This document shows positions 1-11,517 of a DNA stretch of 64,000 bases, piece after piece. Under the pieces are notes generated by a model, which searched no databases, was not told the DNA's origin, and was given only the letters and a program-made list of their open reading frames with translations. Source of the DNA: Petunia secreta (Eukaryota; Streptophyta; Magnoliopsida; Solanales; Solanaceae). Location of the stretch: the NCBI GenBank assembly GCA_029990175.1, contig JARKIP010000017.1:15952001-16016000 (forward strand). Direction: 5' to 3'. Each line of letters opens with the position of its first letter. The first letter of the stretch is position 1. The translations under genes were made by a program, and so were the position numbers.

Positions 1-167
1 AACCGTCATAACTTTACGCTCGTTCATCCGTTTCGTGCGATTCTTTTTTTCAATTCGAGTAATTTTTCAAGATCTACCTCCACAAGCTGCCGTAGTCCCG
101 CTTACTAAGACGTGCCTTGCACCATTCGCGGATTTACGACCCCGCCCGCCGTTATTTTGGCAAAAAG

Positions 168-287
168 AGGGATGCAACACGAGGACTTCTCGGAGGGTCA
201 CCCATTCCAGTACTACTCTCGCCCAAGCGCGCTTAACTTCGGAGTTCTGATGGGATCCGGTGCGTTAGTGCTGGTATGGTCGCATCC
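168..287 (-). rRNA. 5S rRNA copy 1
   Basis: T9C, G98A. T9C would turn the U9-G110 wobble at the end of helix I into a C-G pair. Member of the older six-unit block (1-6). Confidence 0.94.
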
Positions 288-518
288 GTCATTCTTTGCG
301 CTCTAACTTCTCTTATCCGTTCTGTGCCCCCGCTAATCTTTTAAACCTTTAAACCGTCATAACTTTACGCTCGTTCATCCGTTTCGTGCGATTCTTTTTT
401 TCAATTCGAGTAATTTTTCAAGATCTACCTCCACAAGCTGCCGTAGTCCCGCTTACTAAGACGTGCCTTGCACCATTCGCGGATTTACGACCCCGCCCGC
501 CGTTATTTTGGCAAAAAG

Positions 519-638
519 AGGGATGCAACACGAGGACTTCCCCGAGGGTCACCCATTCCAGTACTACTCTCGCCCAAGCGCGCTTAACTTCGGAGTTCTG
601 ATGGGATCCGGTGCGTTAGTGCTGGTATGATCGCATCC
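519..638 (-). rRNA. 5S rRNA copy 2
   Basis: C96G at the end of the C box; otherwise as copy 42. Confidence 0.94.
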
Positions 639-869
639 GTCATTCTTTGCGCTCTAACTTCTCTTATCCGTTCCGTGCCCCCGCTAATCTTTTAAACCTT
701 TAAACCGTCATAACTTTACGCTCGTTCATCCGTTTCGTGCGATTCTTTTTTTCAATTCGAGTAATTTTTCAAGATCTACCTCCACAAGCTGCCGTAGTCC
801 CGCTTACTAAGACGTGCCTTGCACCATTCGCGGATTTACGACCCCGCCCGCCGTTATTTTGGCAAAAAG

Positions 870-989
870 AGGGATGCAACACGAGGACTTCCCGGAGGGT
901 CACCCATTCCAGTACTACTCTCGCCCAAGCGCGCTTAACTTCGAAGTTCTGATGGGATCCGGTGCGTTAGTACTGGTATGATCGCATCC
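870..989 (-). rRNA. 5S rRNA copy 3
   Basis: C18T and C46T, the same pair as in copies 50, 56, 62 and 68. Confidence 0.94.
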
Positions 990-1220
990 GTCATTCTTTG
1001 CGCTCTAACTTCTCTTATCCGTTCCGTGCCCCCGCTAATCTTTTAAACCTTTAAACCGTCATAACTTTACGCTCGTTCATCCGTTTCGTGCGATTCTTTT
1101 TTTCAATTCGAGTAATTTTTCAAGATCTACCTCCACAAGCTGCCGTAGTCCCGCTTACTAAGACGTGCCTTGCACCATTCGCGGATTTACGACCCCGCCC
1201 GACGTTATTTTGGCAAAAAG

Positions 1221-1340
1221 AGGGATGCAACACGAGGACTTCCCGGAGGGTCACCCATTCCAGTACTACTCTCGCCCAAGCGCGCTTAACTTCGGAGTTC
1301 TGATGGGATCCGGTGCGTTAGTGCTGGTATGATCGCATCA
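1221..1340 (-). rRNA. 5S rRNA copy 4
   Basis: G1T at the first transcribed base, which could affect initiation or the first pair of helix I. Spacer has CCCGACGTT. Confidence 0.92.
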
Positions 1341-1571
1341 GTCATTCTTTGCGCTCTAACTTCTCTTATCCGTTCCGTGCCCCCGCTAATCTTTTAAACC
1401 TTTAAACCGTCATAACTTTACGCTCGTTCATCCGTTTCGTGCGATTCTTTTTTTCAATTCGAGTAATTTTTCAAGATCTACCTCCACAAGCTGACGTAGT
1501 CCCGCTTACTAAGACGTGCCTTGCACCATTCGCGGATTTACGACCCCGCCCGCCGTTATTTTGGCAAAAAG

Positions 1572-1691
1572 AGGGATGCAACACGAGGACTTCCCGGAGG
1601 GTCACCCATTCCAGTACTACTCTCGCCCAAGCGCGCTTCACTTCGGAGTTCTGATGGGATCCGGTGCGTTAGTGCTGGTATGATCGCATTC
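1572..1691 (-). rRNA. 5S rRNA copy 5
   Basis: G2A and T53G. G2A puts an A opposite C117 in helix I; T53G is in the A box. Confidence 0.92.
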
Positions 1692-1922
1692 GTCATTCTT
1701 TGCGCTCTAACTTCTCTTATCCGTTCCGTGCCCCCGCTAATCTTTTAAACCTTTAAACCGTCATAACTTTACGCTCGTTCATCCGTTTCGTGCGATTCTT
1801 TTATTCAATTCGAGTAATTTTTCAAGATCTACCTCCACAAGCTGCCGTAGTCTCGCTTACTAAGACGTGCCTTGCACCATTCGCGGATTTACGACCCCGC
1901 CCGCCGTTATTTTGGCAAAAAG

Positions 1923-2042
1923 AGGGATGCAACACGAGGACTTCCCGGAGGGTCACCCATTCCAGTACTACTCTCGCCCAGGCGCGCTTAACTTCGGAGT
2001 TCTGATGGGATCCGGTGCGTTAGTGCTGGTATGATCGCATCC
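1923..2042 (-). rRNA. 5S rRNA copy 6
   Basis: T62C, a very common A-box variant in this array. Confidence 0.95.
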
Positions 2043-2273
2043 GTCATTCTTTGCGCTCTAACTTCTCTTATCCGTTCCGTGCCCCCGCTAATCTTTTAAA
2101 CCTTTAAACCGTCATAACTTTACGCTCGTTCATCCGTTTCGTGCGATTCTTTTTTTCAATTCGAGTAATTTTTCAAGATCTACCTCCACAAGCTGCCGTA
2201 GTCCCGCTTACTAAGACGTGCCTTGCACCATTCGCGGATTTACGACCCCGCCCGCCGTTATTTTGGCAAAAAG

Positions 2274-2393
2274 AGGGATGCAACACGAGGACTTCCCGGA
2301 GGGTCACCCATTCCAGTACTACTCTCGCCCAGGCGCGCTTGACTTCGGAGTTCTGATGGGATCCGGTGCGTTAGTGCTGGTATGATCGCATCC
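2274..2393 (-). rRNA. 5S rRNA copy 7
   Basis: T53C and T62C, both in the A box. Confidence 0.94.
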
Positions 2394-2624
2394 GTCATTC
2401 TTTGCGCTCTAACTTCTCTTATCCGTTCCGTGCCCCCGCTAATCTTTTAAACCTTTAAACCGTCATAACTTTACGCTCGTTCATCCGTTTCGTGCGATTC
2501 TTTTTTTCAATTCGAGTAAGTTTTCAAGATCTACCTCCACAAGCTGCCGTAGTCCCGCTTACTAAGACGTGCCTTGAACCATTCGCGGATTTACGACCCC
2601 GCCCGCCGTTATTTTGGCAAAAAG

Positions 2625-2744
2625 AGGGATGCAACACGAGGACTTCCCGGAGGGTCACCCATTCCAGTACTACTCCCGCCCAGGCGCGCTTAACTTCGGA
2701 GTTCTGATGGGATCCGGTGCGTTAGTGCTGGTATGATCGCATCC
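2625..2744 (-). rRNA. 5S rRNA copy 8
   Basis: T62C, A69G (intermediate element). The spacer upstream has lost one base in the C-run, as in copy 21. Confidence 0.94.
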
Positions 2745-2974
2745 GTCATTCTTTGCGCTCTAACTTCTCTTATCCGTTCCGTGCTCCGCTAATCTTTTAA
2801 ACCTTTAAACCGTCATAACTTTACGCTCGTTCATCCGTTTCGTGCGATTCTTTTTTTCAATTCGAGTAATTTTTCAAGATCTACCTCCACAAGCTGCAGT
2901 AGTCCCACTTACTAAGACGTGCCTTGCACCATTCGCGGATTTACGACCCCGCCCGCCGTTATTTTGGCAAAAAG

Positions 2975-3094
2975 AGGGATGCAACACGAGGACTTCCCGG
3001 AGGGTCACCCATTCCAGTACTACTCTCGCCCAGGCGCGCTTAACATCGGAGTTCTGATGGGATCTGGTGCGTTAGTGCTGGTATGATCGCATCC
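2975..3094 (-). rRNA. 5S rRNA copy 9
   Basis: G30A (destroys the internal GGATCC), A50T, T62C. Confidence 0.94.
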
Positions 3095-3325
3095 GTCATT
3101 CTTTGCGCTCTAACTTCTCTTATCCGTTCCGTGCCCCCGCTAATCTTTTAAACCTTTAAACCGTCATAACTTTACGCTCGTTCATCCGTTTCGTGCGATT
3201 CTTTTTTTCAATTCGAGTAATTTTTCAAGATCTACCTCCACAAGCTGCCGTAGTCCCGCTTACTAAGACGTGCCTTGCACCATTCGCGGATTTACGACCC
3301 CGCCCGCCGTTATTTTGGCAAAAAG

Positions 3326-3445
3326 AGGGATGCAACACAAGGACTTCCCGGAGGGTCACCCATTCCAGTACTACTCTCGCCCAGGCGCGCTTAACTTCGG
3401 AGTTCTGATGGGATCCGGTGCGTTAGTGCTGGTATGATCGCATCC
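3326..3445 (-). rRNA. 5S rRNA copy 10
   Basis: T62C, C107T. Confidence 0.95.
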
Positions 3446-3676
3446 GTCATTCTTTGCGCTCTAACTTCTCTTATCCGTTCCGTGCCCCCGCTAATCTTTT
3501 AAACCTTTAAACCGTCATAACTTTACGCTCGTTCATCCGTTTCGTGCGATTCTTTTTTTCAATTCGAGTAATTTTTCAAGATCTACCTCCACAAGCTGTC
3601 GTAGTCCCGCTTACTAAGACGTACCTTGCACCATTCGCGGATTTACGACCCCGCCCGCCTTTATTTTGGCAAAAAG

Positions 3677-3796
3677 AGGGATGCAACACGAGGACTTCCC
3701 GGAGGGTCACCCATTCCAGTACTACTCTCGCCCAAGCACACTTACCTTCGGAGTTCTGATGGGATCCGGTGCGTTAGTGCTGGTATGATCGCATCC
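3677..3796 (-). rRNA. 5S rRNA copy 11
   Basis: T52G, C57T, C59T: three linked A-box changes that define a cohort (11, 14, 17, 24, 79, 84, 90). Confidence 0.93.
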
Positions 3797-4027
3797 GTCA
3801 TTCTTTGCGCTCTAACTTCTCTTATCCGTTCCGTGCCCCCGCTAATCTTTTAAACCTTTAAACCGTCATAACTTTACGCTCGTTCATCCGTTTCGTGCGA
3901 TTCTTTTATTCAATTCGAGTAATTTTTCAAGATCTACCTCCACAAGCTGCCGTAGTCCCGCTTACTAAGACGTGCCTTGCACCATTCGCGGATTTACGAC
4001 CCCGCCCGCCGTTATTTTGGCAAAAAG

Positions 4028-4147
4028 AGGGATGCAACACAAGGACTTCCCGGAGGGTCACCCATTCCAGTACTACTCTCGCCCAAGCACGCTTAACTTC
4101 GGAGTTCTGATGGGATCCGGTGCGTTAGTGCTGGTATGATCGCATCC
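4028..4147 (-). rRNA. 5S rRNA copy 12
   Basis: C59T, C107T. T59 is the base I recall for most angiosperm 5S genes. Confidence 0.95.
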
Positions 4148-4378
4148 GTCATTCTTTGCGCTCTAACTTCTCTTATCCGTTCCGTGCCCCCGCTAATCTT
4201 TTAAACCTTTAAACCGTCATAACTTTACGCTCGTTCATCCGTTTCGTGCGATTCTTTTTTTCAATTCGAGTAATCTTTCAAGATCTACCTCCACAAGCTG
4301 CCGTAGTCCCGCTTACTAAGACGTGCCTTGCACCATTCGCGGATTTACGACCCCGCCCGCCGTTATTTTGGCAAAAAG

Positions 4379-4498
4379 AGGGATGCAACATGAGGACTTC
4401 CCGGAGGGTCACCCATTCCAGTACTACTCTCGCCCAAGCACGCTTAACTTCGGAGTTCTGATGGGATCCGGTGCGTTAGTGCTGGTATGATCGCATCC
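4379..4498 (-). rRNA. 5S rRNA copy 13
   Basis: C59T, G108A. Confidence 0.95.
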
Positions 4499-4729
4499 GT
4501 CATTCTTTGCGCTCTAACTTCTCTTATCCGTTCCGTGCCCCCGCTAATCTTTTAAACCTTTAAACCGTCATAACTTTACGCTCGTTCATCCGTTTCGTGC
4601 GATTCTTTTTTTCAATTCGAGTAATTTTTCAAGATCTACCTCCACAAGCTGTCGTAGTCCCGCTTACTAAGACGTGCCTTGCACCATTCGCGGATTTACG
4701 ACCCCGCCCGCCGTTATTTTGGCAAAAAG

Positions 4730-4849
4730 AGGGATGCAACACGAGGACTTCCCGGAGGGTCACCCATTCCAGTACTACTCTCGCCCAAGCACACTTACCT
4801 TCGGAGTTCTGATGGGATCCGGTGCGTTAGTGCTGGTATGTTTGCATCC
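4730..4849 (-). rRNA. 5S rRNA copy 14
   Basis: G7A, T9A, T52G, C57T, C59T; the most changed 5' end among intact copies on the left side. Confidence 0.92.
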
Positions 4850-5080
4850 GTCATTCTTTGCGCTCTAACTTCTCTTATCCGTTCCGTGCCCTCGCTAATC
4901 TTTTAAACCTTTAAACCGTCATAACTTTACGCTCGTTCATCCGTTTCGTGCGATTCTTTTTTTCAATTCGAGTAATTTTTCAAGATCTACCTCCACAAGC
5001 TGCCGTAGTCCCGCTTACTAAGACGTGCCTTGCACCATTCGCGGATTTACGACCCCGCCCGCTGTTATTTTGGCAAAAAG

Positions 5081-5200
5081 AGGGATGCAACACAAGGACT
5101 TCCCGGAGGGTCACCCATTCCAGTACTACTCTCGCCCAAGCACGCTTAACTTCGGAGTTCTGATGGGATCCGGTGCGTTAGTGCTGGTATGATCGCATCC
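5081..5200 (-). rRNA. 5S rRNA copy 15
   Basis: C59T, C107T, as copy 12, its partner in the three-unit repeat. Confidence 0.95.
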
Positions 5201-5431
5201 GTCATTCTTTGCGCTCTAACTTCTCTTATCCGTTCCGTGCCCCCGCTAATCTTTTAAACCTTTAAACCGTCATAACTTTACGCTCGTTCATCCGTTTCGT
5301 GCGATTCTTTTTTTCAATTCGAGTAATCTTTCAAGATCTACCTCCACAAGCTGCCGTAGTCCCGCTTACTAAGACGTGCCTTGCACCATTCGCGGATTTA
5401 CGACCCCGCCCGCCGTTATTTTGGCAAAAAG

Positions 5432-5551
5432 AGGGATGCAACATGAGGACTTCCCGGAGGGTCACCCATTCCAGTACTACTCTCGCCCAAGCACGCTTAA
5501 CTTCGGAGTTCTGATGGGATCCGGTGCGTTAGTGCTGGTATGATCGCATCC
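5432..5551 (-). rRNA. 5S rRNA copy 16
   Basis: C59T, G108A, as copy 13. Confidence 0.95.
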
Positions 5552-5782
5552 GTCATTCTTTGCGCTCTAACTTCTCTTATCCGTTCCGTGCCCCCGCTAA
5601 TCTTTTAAACCTTTAAACCGTCATAACTTTACGCTCGTTCATCCGTTTCGTGCGATTCTTTTTTTCAATTCGAGTAATTTTTCAAGATCTACCTCCACAA
5701 GCTGTCGTAGTCCCGCTTACTAAGACGTGCCTTGCACCATTCGCGGATTTACGACCCCGCCCGCCGTTATTTTGGCAAAAAG

Positions 5783-5902
5783 AGGGATGCAACACGAGGA
5801 CTTCCCGGAGGGTCACCCATTCCAGTACTACTCTCGCCCAAGCACACTTACCTTCGGAGTTCTTATGGGATCCGGTGCGTTAGTGCTGGTATGATCGCAT
5901 CC
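5783..5902 (-). rRNA. 5S rRNA copy 17
   Basis: C39A (private), T52G, C57T, C59T. Confidence 0.93.
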
Positions 5903-6133
5903 GTCATTCTTTGCGCTCTAACTTCTCTTATCCGTTCCGTGCCCCCGCTAATCTTTTAAACCTTTAAACCGTCATAACTTTACGCTCGTTCATCCGTTTC
6001 GTGTGATTCTTTTTTTCAATTCGAGTAATTTTTCAAGATCTACCTCCACAAGCTGCCGTAGTCCCGCTTACTAAGACGTGCCTTGCACCATTCGCGGATT
6101 TACGACCCCGCCCGCCGTTATTTTGGCAAAAAG

Positions 6134-6253
6134 AGGGATGCAACACGAGGACTTCCCGGAGGGTCACCCATTCCAGTACTACTCTCGCCCAAGCGCGCTT
6201 AACTTCGGAGTTCTGATGGGATCCGGTGCGTTAGTGCTGGTATGTTCGCATCC
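6134..6253 (-). rRNA. 5S rRNA copy 18
   Basis: T9A only; replaces the U9-G110 wobble by an A-G mismatch at the end of helix I. Confidence 0.95.
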
Positions 6254-6484
6254 GTCATTCTTTGCGCTCTAACTTCTCTTATCCGTTCCGTGCCCCCGCT
6301 AATCTTTTAAACCTTTAAACCGTCATAACTTTACGCTCGTTCATCCGTTTCGTGCGATTCTTTTTTTCAATTCGAGTAATTTTTCAAGATCTACCTCCAC
6401 AAGCTGCCGTAGTCCCGCTTACTAAGACGTGCCTTGCACCATTCGCGGATTTACGACCCCGCCCGCCGTTATTTTGGCAAAAAG

Positions 6485-6604
6485 AGGGATGCAACACGAG
6501 GACTTCCCCGAGGGTCACCCATTCCAGTACTACTCTCGCCCAAGCGCGCTTAACTTCGGATTTCTGATGGGATCCGGTGCGTTAGTGCTGGTATGATCGC
6601 ATCC
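6485..6604 (-). rRNA. 5S rRNA copy 19
   Basis: C44A (private) and C96G. Confidence 0.94.
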
Positions 6605-6835
6605 GTCATTCTTTGCGCTCTAACTTCTCTTATCCGTTCCGTGCCCCCGCTAATCTTTTAAACCTTTAAACTGTCATAACTTTACGCTCGTTCATCCGTT
6701 TCGTGCGATTCTTTTTTTCAATTCGAGTAATTTTTCAAGATCTACCTCCACAAGCTGCCGTAGACCCGCTTACTAAGACGTGCCTTGCACCATTCGCGGA
6801 TTTACGACCCCGCCCGCCGTTATTTTGGCAAAAAG

Positions 6836-6955
6836 AGGGATGCAACACGAGGACTTCCCGGAGGGTCACCCATTCCAGTACTACTCTCGCCCAGGCGCGC
6901 TTAACTTCGGAGTTCTGATGGGATCCGGTGCGTTAGTGCTGGTATGATCGTATCC
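6836..6955 (-). rRNA. 5S rRNA copy 20
   Basis: G5A and T62C. G5A sets A5 against C114 in helix I; same pair in copies 31, 36, 82, 87. Confidence 0.93.
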
Positions 6956-7186
6956 GTCATTCTTTGCGCTCTAACTTCTCTTATCCGTTCCGTGCCCCCG
7001 CTAATCTTTTAAACCTTTAAACCGTTATAACTTTACGCTCGTTCATCCGTTTCGTGCGATTCTTTTTTTCAATTCGAGTAATTTTTTAAGATCTACCTCC
7101 ACAAGCTGCCGTAGTCCCGCTTACTAAGACGTGCCTTGAACCATTCGCGGATTTACGACCCCGCCCGCCGTTATTTTGGCAAAAAG

Positions 7187-7306
7187 AGGGATGCAACACG
7201 AGGACTTCCCGGAGGGTCACCCATTCCAGTACTACTCCCGCCCAGGCGCGCTTAACTTCGGAGTTCTGATGGGATCCGGTGCGTTAGTGCTGGTATGATC
7301 GCATCC
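7187..7306 (-). rRNA. 5S rRNA copy 21
   Basis: T62C, A69G, with the upstream one-base deletion shared with copy 8. Confidence 0.94.
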
Positions 7307-7536
7307 GTCATTCTTTGCGCTCTAACTTCTCTTATCCGTTCCGTGCTCCGCTAATCTTTTAAACCTTTAAACCGTCATAACTTTACGCTCGTTCATCCGT
7401 TTCGTGCGATTCTTTTTTTCAATTCGAGTAATTTTTCAAGATCTACCTCCACAAGCTGCAGTAGTCCCGCTTACTAAGACGTGCCTTGCACCATTCGCGG
7501 ATTTACGACCCCGCCCGCCGTTATTTTGGCAAAAAG

Positions 7537-7656
7537 AGGGATGCAACACGAGGACTTCCCGGAGGGTCACCCATTCCAGTACTACTCTCGCCCAGGCGCG
7601 CTTAACATCGGAGTTCTGATGGGATCTGGTGCGTTAGTGCTGGTATGATCGCATCC
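7537..7656 (-). rRNA. 5S rRNA copy 22
   Basis: G30A, A50T, T62C, as copy 9. Confidence 0.94.
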
Positions 7657-7887
7657 GTCATTCTTTGCGCTCTAACTTCTCTTATCCGTTCCGTGCCCCC
7701 GCTAATCTTTTAAACCTTTAAACCGTCATAACTTTACGCTCGTTCATCCGTTTCGTGCGATTCTTTTTTTCAATTCGAGTAATTTTTCAAGATCTACCTC
7801 CACAAGCTGCCGTAGTCCCGCTTACTAAGACGTGCCTTGCACCATTCGCGGATTTACGACCCCGCCCGCCGTTATTTTGGCAAAAAG

Positions 7888-8007
7888 AGGGATGCAACAC
7901 AAGGACTTCCCGGAGGGTCACCCATTCCAGTACTACTCTCGCCCAGGCGCGCTTAACTTCGGAGTTCTGATGGGATCCGGTGCGTTAGTGCTGGTATGAT
8001 CGCATCC
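7888..8007 (-). rRNA. 5S rRNA copy 23
   Basis: T62C, C107T, as copy 10. Confidence 0.95.
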
Positions 8008-8238
8008 GTCATTCTTTGCGCTCTAACTTCTCTTATCCGTTCCGTGCCCCCGCTAATCTTTTAAACCTTTAAACCGTCATAACTTTACGCTCGTTCATCC
8101 GTTTCGTGCGATTCTTTTTTTCAATTCGAGTAATTTTTCAAGATCTACCTCCACAAGCTGTCGTAGTCCCGCTTACTAAGACGTGCCTTGCACCATTCGC
8201 GGATTTACGACCCCGCCCGCCGTTATTTTGGCAAAAAG

Positions 8239-8358
8239 AGGGATGCAACACGAGGACTTCCCGGAGGGTCACCCATTCCAGTACTACTCTCGCCCAAGCA
8301 CACTTACCTTCGGAGTTCTGATGGGATCCGGTGCGTTAGTGCTGGTATGATCGCATCC
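8239..8358 (-). rRNA. 5S rRNA copy 24
   Basis: T52G, C57T, C59T, as copy 11. Confidence 0.93.
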
Positions 8359-8589
8359 GTCATTCTTTGCGCTCTAACTTCTCTTATCCGTTCCGTGCCC
8401 CCGCTAATCTTTTAAACCTTTAAACCGTCATAACTTTACGCTCGTTCATCCGTTTCGTGCGATTCTTTTTTTCAATTCGAGTAATTTTTCAAGATCTACC
8501 TCCACAAGCTGCCGTAGTCCCGCTTACTAAGACGTGCCTTGCACCATTCGCGGATTTACGACCCCGCCCGCCGTTATTTTTGCAAAAAG

Positions 8590-8709
8590 AGGGATGCAAC
8601 ACAAGGACTTCCCGGAGGGTCACCCATTCCAGTACTACTCTCGCCCAAGCACGCTTGACTTCGGAGTTCTGATGGGATCCGGTGCGTTAGTGCTGGTATG
8701 ATCGCATCC
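8590..8709 (-). rRNA. 5S rRNA copy 25
   Basis: T53C, C59T, C107T. Spacer after the terminator reads TTTTTGC on the + strand instead of TTTTGGC. Confidence 0.94.
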
Positions 8710-8940
8710 GTCATTCTTTGCGCTCTAACTTCTCTTATCCGTTCCGTGCCCCCGCTAATCTTTTAAACCTTTAAACCGTCATAACTTTACGCTCGTTCAT
8801 CCGTTTCGTGCGATTCTTTTTTTCAATTCGAGTAATTTTTCAAGATCTACCTCCACAAGCTGCCGTAGTCCCGCTTACTAAGACGTGCCTTGCACCATTC
8901 GCGGATTTACGACCCCGCCCGCCGTTATTTTTGCAAAAAG

Positions 8941-9060
8941 AGGGATGCAACACAAGGACTTCCCGGAGGGTCACCCATTCCAGTACTACTCTCGCCCAAG
9001 CACGCTTAACTTCGGAGTTCTGATGGGATCCGGTGCGTTAGCGCTGGTATGATCGCATCC
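8941..9060 (-). rRNA. 5S rRNA copy 26
   Basis: A19G (private), C59T, C107T. Confidence 0.94.
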
Positions 9061-9291
9061 GTCATTCTTTGCGCTCTAACTTCTCTTATCCGTTCCGTGC
9101 CCCCGCTAATCTTTTAAACCTTTAAACCGTCATAACTTTACGCTCGTTCATCCGTTTCGTGCGATTCTTTTTTTCAATTCGAGTAATCTTTCAAGATCTA
9201 CCTCCACAAGCTGCCGTAGTCCCGCTTACTAAGACGTGCCTTGCACCATTCGCGGATTTACGACCCCGCCCGCCGTTATTTTGGCAAAAAG

Positions 9292-9411
9292 AGGGATGCA
9301 ACATGAGGACTTCCCGGAGGGTCACCCATTCCAGTACTACTCTCGCCCAAGCGCGCTTAACTTCGGAGTTCTGATGGGATCCGGTGCGTTAGTGCTGGTA
9401 TGATCGCATCC
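9292..9411 (-). rRNA. 5S rRNA copy 27
   Basis: G108A without C59T, so it combines marks of two cohorts. Confidence 0.95.
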
Positions 9412-9642
9412 GTCATTCTTTGCGCTCTAACTTCTCTTATCCGTTCCGTGCCCCCGCTAATCTTTTAAACCTTTAAACCGTCATAACTTTACGCTCGTTC
9501 ATCCGTTTCGTGCGATTCTTTTTTTCAATTCGAGTAATTTTTCAAGATCTACCTCCACAAGCTGTCGTAGTCCCGCTTACTAAGACGTGCCTTGCACCAT
9601 TCGCGGATTTACGACCCCGCCCGCCGTTATTTTGGCAAAAAG

Positions 9643-9762
9643 AGGGATGCAACACGAGGACTTCCCGGAGGGTCACCCATTCCAGTACTACTCTCGCCCA
9701 AGCACGCTTAACTTCGGAGTTCTGATGGGATCCGGTGCGTTAGTGCTGGTATGATCGCATCC
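9643..9762 (-). rRNA. 5S rRNA copy 28
   Basis: C59T only. Spacer has GCTGTCGTAG like the T52G cohort, but the gene lacks T52G and C57T. Confidence 0.95.
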
Positions 9763-9993
9763 GTCATTCTTTGCGCTCTAACTTCTCTTATCCGTTCCGT
9801 GCCCCCGCTAATCTTTTAAACCTTTAAACCGTCATAACTTTACGCTCGTTCATCCGTTTCGTGCGATTCTTTTTTTCAATTCGAGTAATTTTTCAAGATC
9901 TACCTCCACAAGCTGCCGTAGTCCCGCTTACTAAGACGTGCCTTGCACCATTCGCGGATTTACGACCCCGCCCGCCGTTATTTTGGCAAAAAG

Positions 9994-10113
9994 AGGGATG
10001 CAACACGAGGACTTCCCGGAGGGTCACCCATTCCAGTACTACTCTCGCCCAAGCGCGCTTAACTTCGGAGTTCTGATGGGATCCGGTGCGTTAGTGCTGG
10101 TATGTTCGCATCC
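9994..10113 (-). rRNA. 5S rRNA copy 29
   Basis: T9A only. Confidence 0.95.
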
Positions 10114-10344
10114 GTCATTCTTTGCGCTCTAACTTCTCTTATCCGTTCCGTGCCCCCGCTAATCTTTTAAACCTTTAAACCGTCATAACTTTACGCTCGT
10201 TCATCCGTTTCGTGCGATTCTTTTTTTCAATTCGAGTAATTTTTCAAGATCTACCTCCACAAGCTGCCGTAGTCCCGCTTACTAAGACGTGCCTTGCACC
10301 ATTCGCGGATTTACGACCCCGCCCGCCGTTATTTTGGCAAAAAG

Positions 10345-10464
10345 AGGGATGCAACACGAGGACTTCCCCGAGGGTCACCCATTCCAGTACTACTCTCGCC
10401 CAAGCGCGCTTAACTTCGGAGTTCTGATGGGATCCGGTGCGTTAGTGCTGGTATGATCGCATCC
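10345..10464 (-). rRNA. 5S rRNA copy 30
   Basis: C96G only. Confidence 0.95.
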
Positions 10465-10695
10465 GTCATTCTTTGCGCTCTAACTTCTCTTATCCGTTCC
10501 GTGCCCCCGCTAATCTTTTAAACCTTTAAACCGTCATAACTTTACGCTCGTTCATCCGTTTCGTGCGATTCTTTTTTTCAATTCGAGTAATTTTTCAAGA
10601 TCTACCTCCACAAGCTGCCGTAGACCCGCTTACTAAGACGTGCCTTGCACCATTCGCGGATTTACGACCCCGCCCGCCGTTATTTTTGCAAAAAG

Positions 10696-10815
10696 AGGGA
10701 TGCAACACGAGGACTTCCCGGAGGGTCACCCATTCCAGTACTACTCTCGCCCAGGCGCGCTTAACTTCGGAGTTCTGATGGGATCCGGTGCGTTAGTGCT
10801 GGTATGATCGTATCC
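10696..10815 (-). rRNA. 5S rRNA copy 31
   Basis: G5A, T62C. Confidence 0.93.
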
Positions 10816-11046
10816 GTCATTCTTTGCGCTCTAACTTCTCTTATCCGTTCCGTGCCCCCGCTAATCTTTTAAACCTTTAAACCGTCATAACTTTACGCTC
10901 GTTCATCCGTTTCGTGCGATTCTTTTTTTCAATTCGAGTAATTTTTCAAGATCTACCTCCACAAGCTGCCGTAGTCCCGCTTACTAAGACGTGCCTTGCA
11001 CCATTCGCGGATTTACGACCCCGCCCGCCGTTATTTTGGCAAAAAA

Positions 11047-11166
11047 AGGGATGCAACACGAGGACTTCCCGGAGGGTCACACATTCCAGTACTACTCTTG
11101 CCATGGCGCGCTTAACTTCGGAGTTCTGATGGGATCCGGTGCGTTAGTGCTGGTATGATCGCATCC
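11047..11166 (-). rRNA. 5S rRNA copy 32
   Basis: T62C, T63A, G64T, G68A and G86T. The A box ends CGCCATGGC instead of CGCTTGGGC and the C box has GTGTGA for GGGTGA, so TFIIIA binding may be reduced. The base after the RNA end is also T, giving a T7 terminator. Shared with copy 37. Confidence 0.88.
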
Positions 11167-11397
11167 GTCATTCTTTGCGCTCTAACTTCTCTTATCCGTT
11201 CCGTGCCCCCGCTAATCTTTTAAACCTTTAAACCGTCATAACTTTACGCTCGTTCATCCGTTTCGTGCGATTCTTTTTTTCAATTCGAGTAAGTTTTCAA
11301 GATCTACCTCCACAAGCTGCCGTAGTCCCGCTTACTAAGACGTGCCTTGAACCATTCGCGGATTTACGACCCCGCCCGCCGTTATTTTGGCAAAAAG

Positions 11398-11517
11398 AGG
11401 GATGCAACACGAGGACTTCCCGGAGGGTCACCCATTCCAGTACTACTCCCGCCCAGGCGCGCTTAACTTCGGAGTTCTGATGGGATCTGGTGCGTTAGTG
11501 CTGGTATGATCGCATCC
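11398..11517 (-). rRNA. 5S rRNA copy 33
   Basis: G30A, T62C, A69G. Confidence 0.94.

Larger units (their letters stand above)
1..2106 (-). repeat. diverged copy of six-unit block (copies 1-6)
   Basis: Copies 1-6 carry in the same order the marks of the 16540-24963 block: G98A; C96G; C46T with C18T; the spacer word CCCGACGTT; T53G with G2A; T62C with a TCTCGC spacer. They lack some marks of that block (TTATTAAG in units 1 and 4, GGTTTTACG in unit 2) and have private ones (T9C in copy 1, G1T in copy 4), so they look like an older relative. Confidence 0.8.
2458..3860 (-). repeat. four-unit string, copies 8-11 (matches 21-24)
   Basis: Copies 8-11 match copies 21-24 in order: A69G+T62C with one C-run base lost upstream (GTGCTCCGC on the + strand), then A50T+G30A, then C107T+T62C, then T52G+C57T+C59T. 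The shared one-base deletion makes common descent likely. Confidence 0.8.
3861..5966 (-). repeat. three-unit higher-order repeat, two copies (12-14, 15-17)
   Basis: The pattern C107T+C59T, G108A+C59T, T52G+C57T+C59T occurs twice with a 1053-bp period. Copies 13 and 16 also share a TAATCTTTC spacer word. Copy 12 has a spacer change (TTTTATTC) and copies 14 and 17 have private gene changes, so the duplication is not the newest in the window. Confidence 0.8.
7020..8422 (-). repeat. four-unit string, copies 21-24 (matches 8-11)
   Basis: Second occurrence, 13 units (4562 bp) to the right of the first, of the string described for copies 8-11, including the same one-base deletion upstream of its first gene. 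Confidence 0.8.

Noticed and set aside
35..250. A 71-codon open frame on the + strand (GTG start, begins MRFFFSIRV) present in nearly every unit
   Set aside because: It runs antisense through spacer and the 5S gene, recurs only because the unit recurs, starts with GTG, and is broken by stops or frameshifts in several units without any sign of selection. The 64- and 75-codon frames are further shadows of the same DNA.
331..356. TTTAAACC TTTAAACC in the spacer as a degenerate telomere repeat
   Set aside because: It is only two copies of an 8-bp word and does not match the plant telomere word TTTAGGG; every unit has it at the same place.
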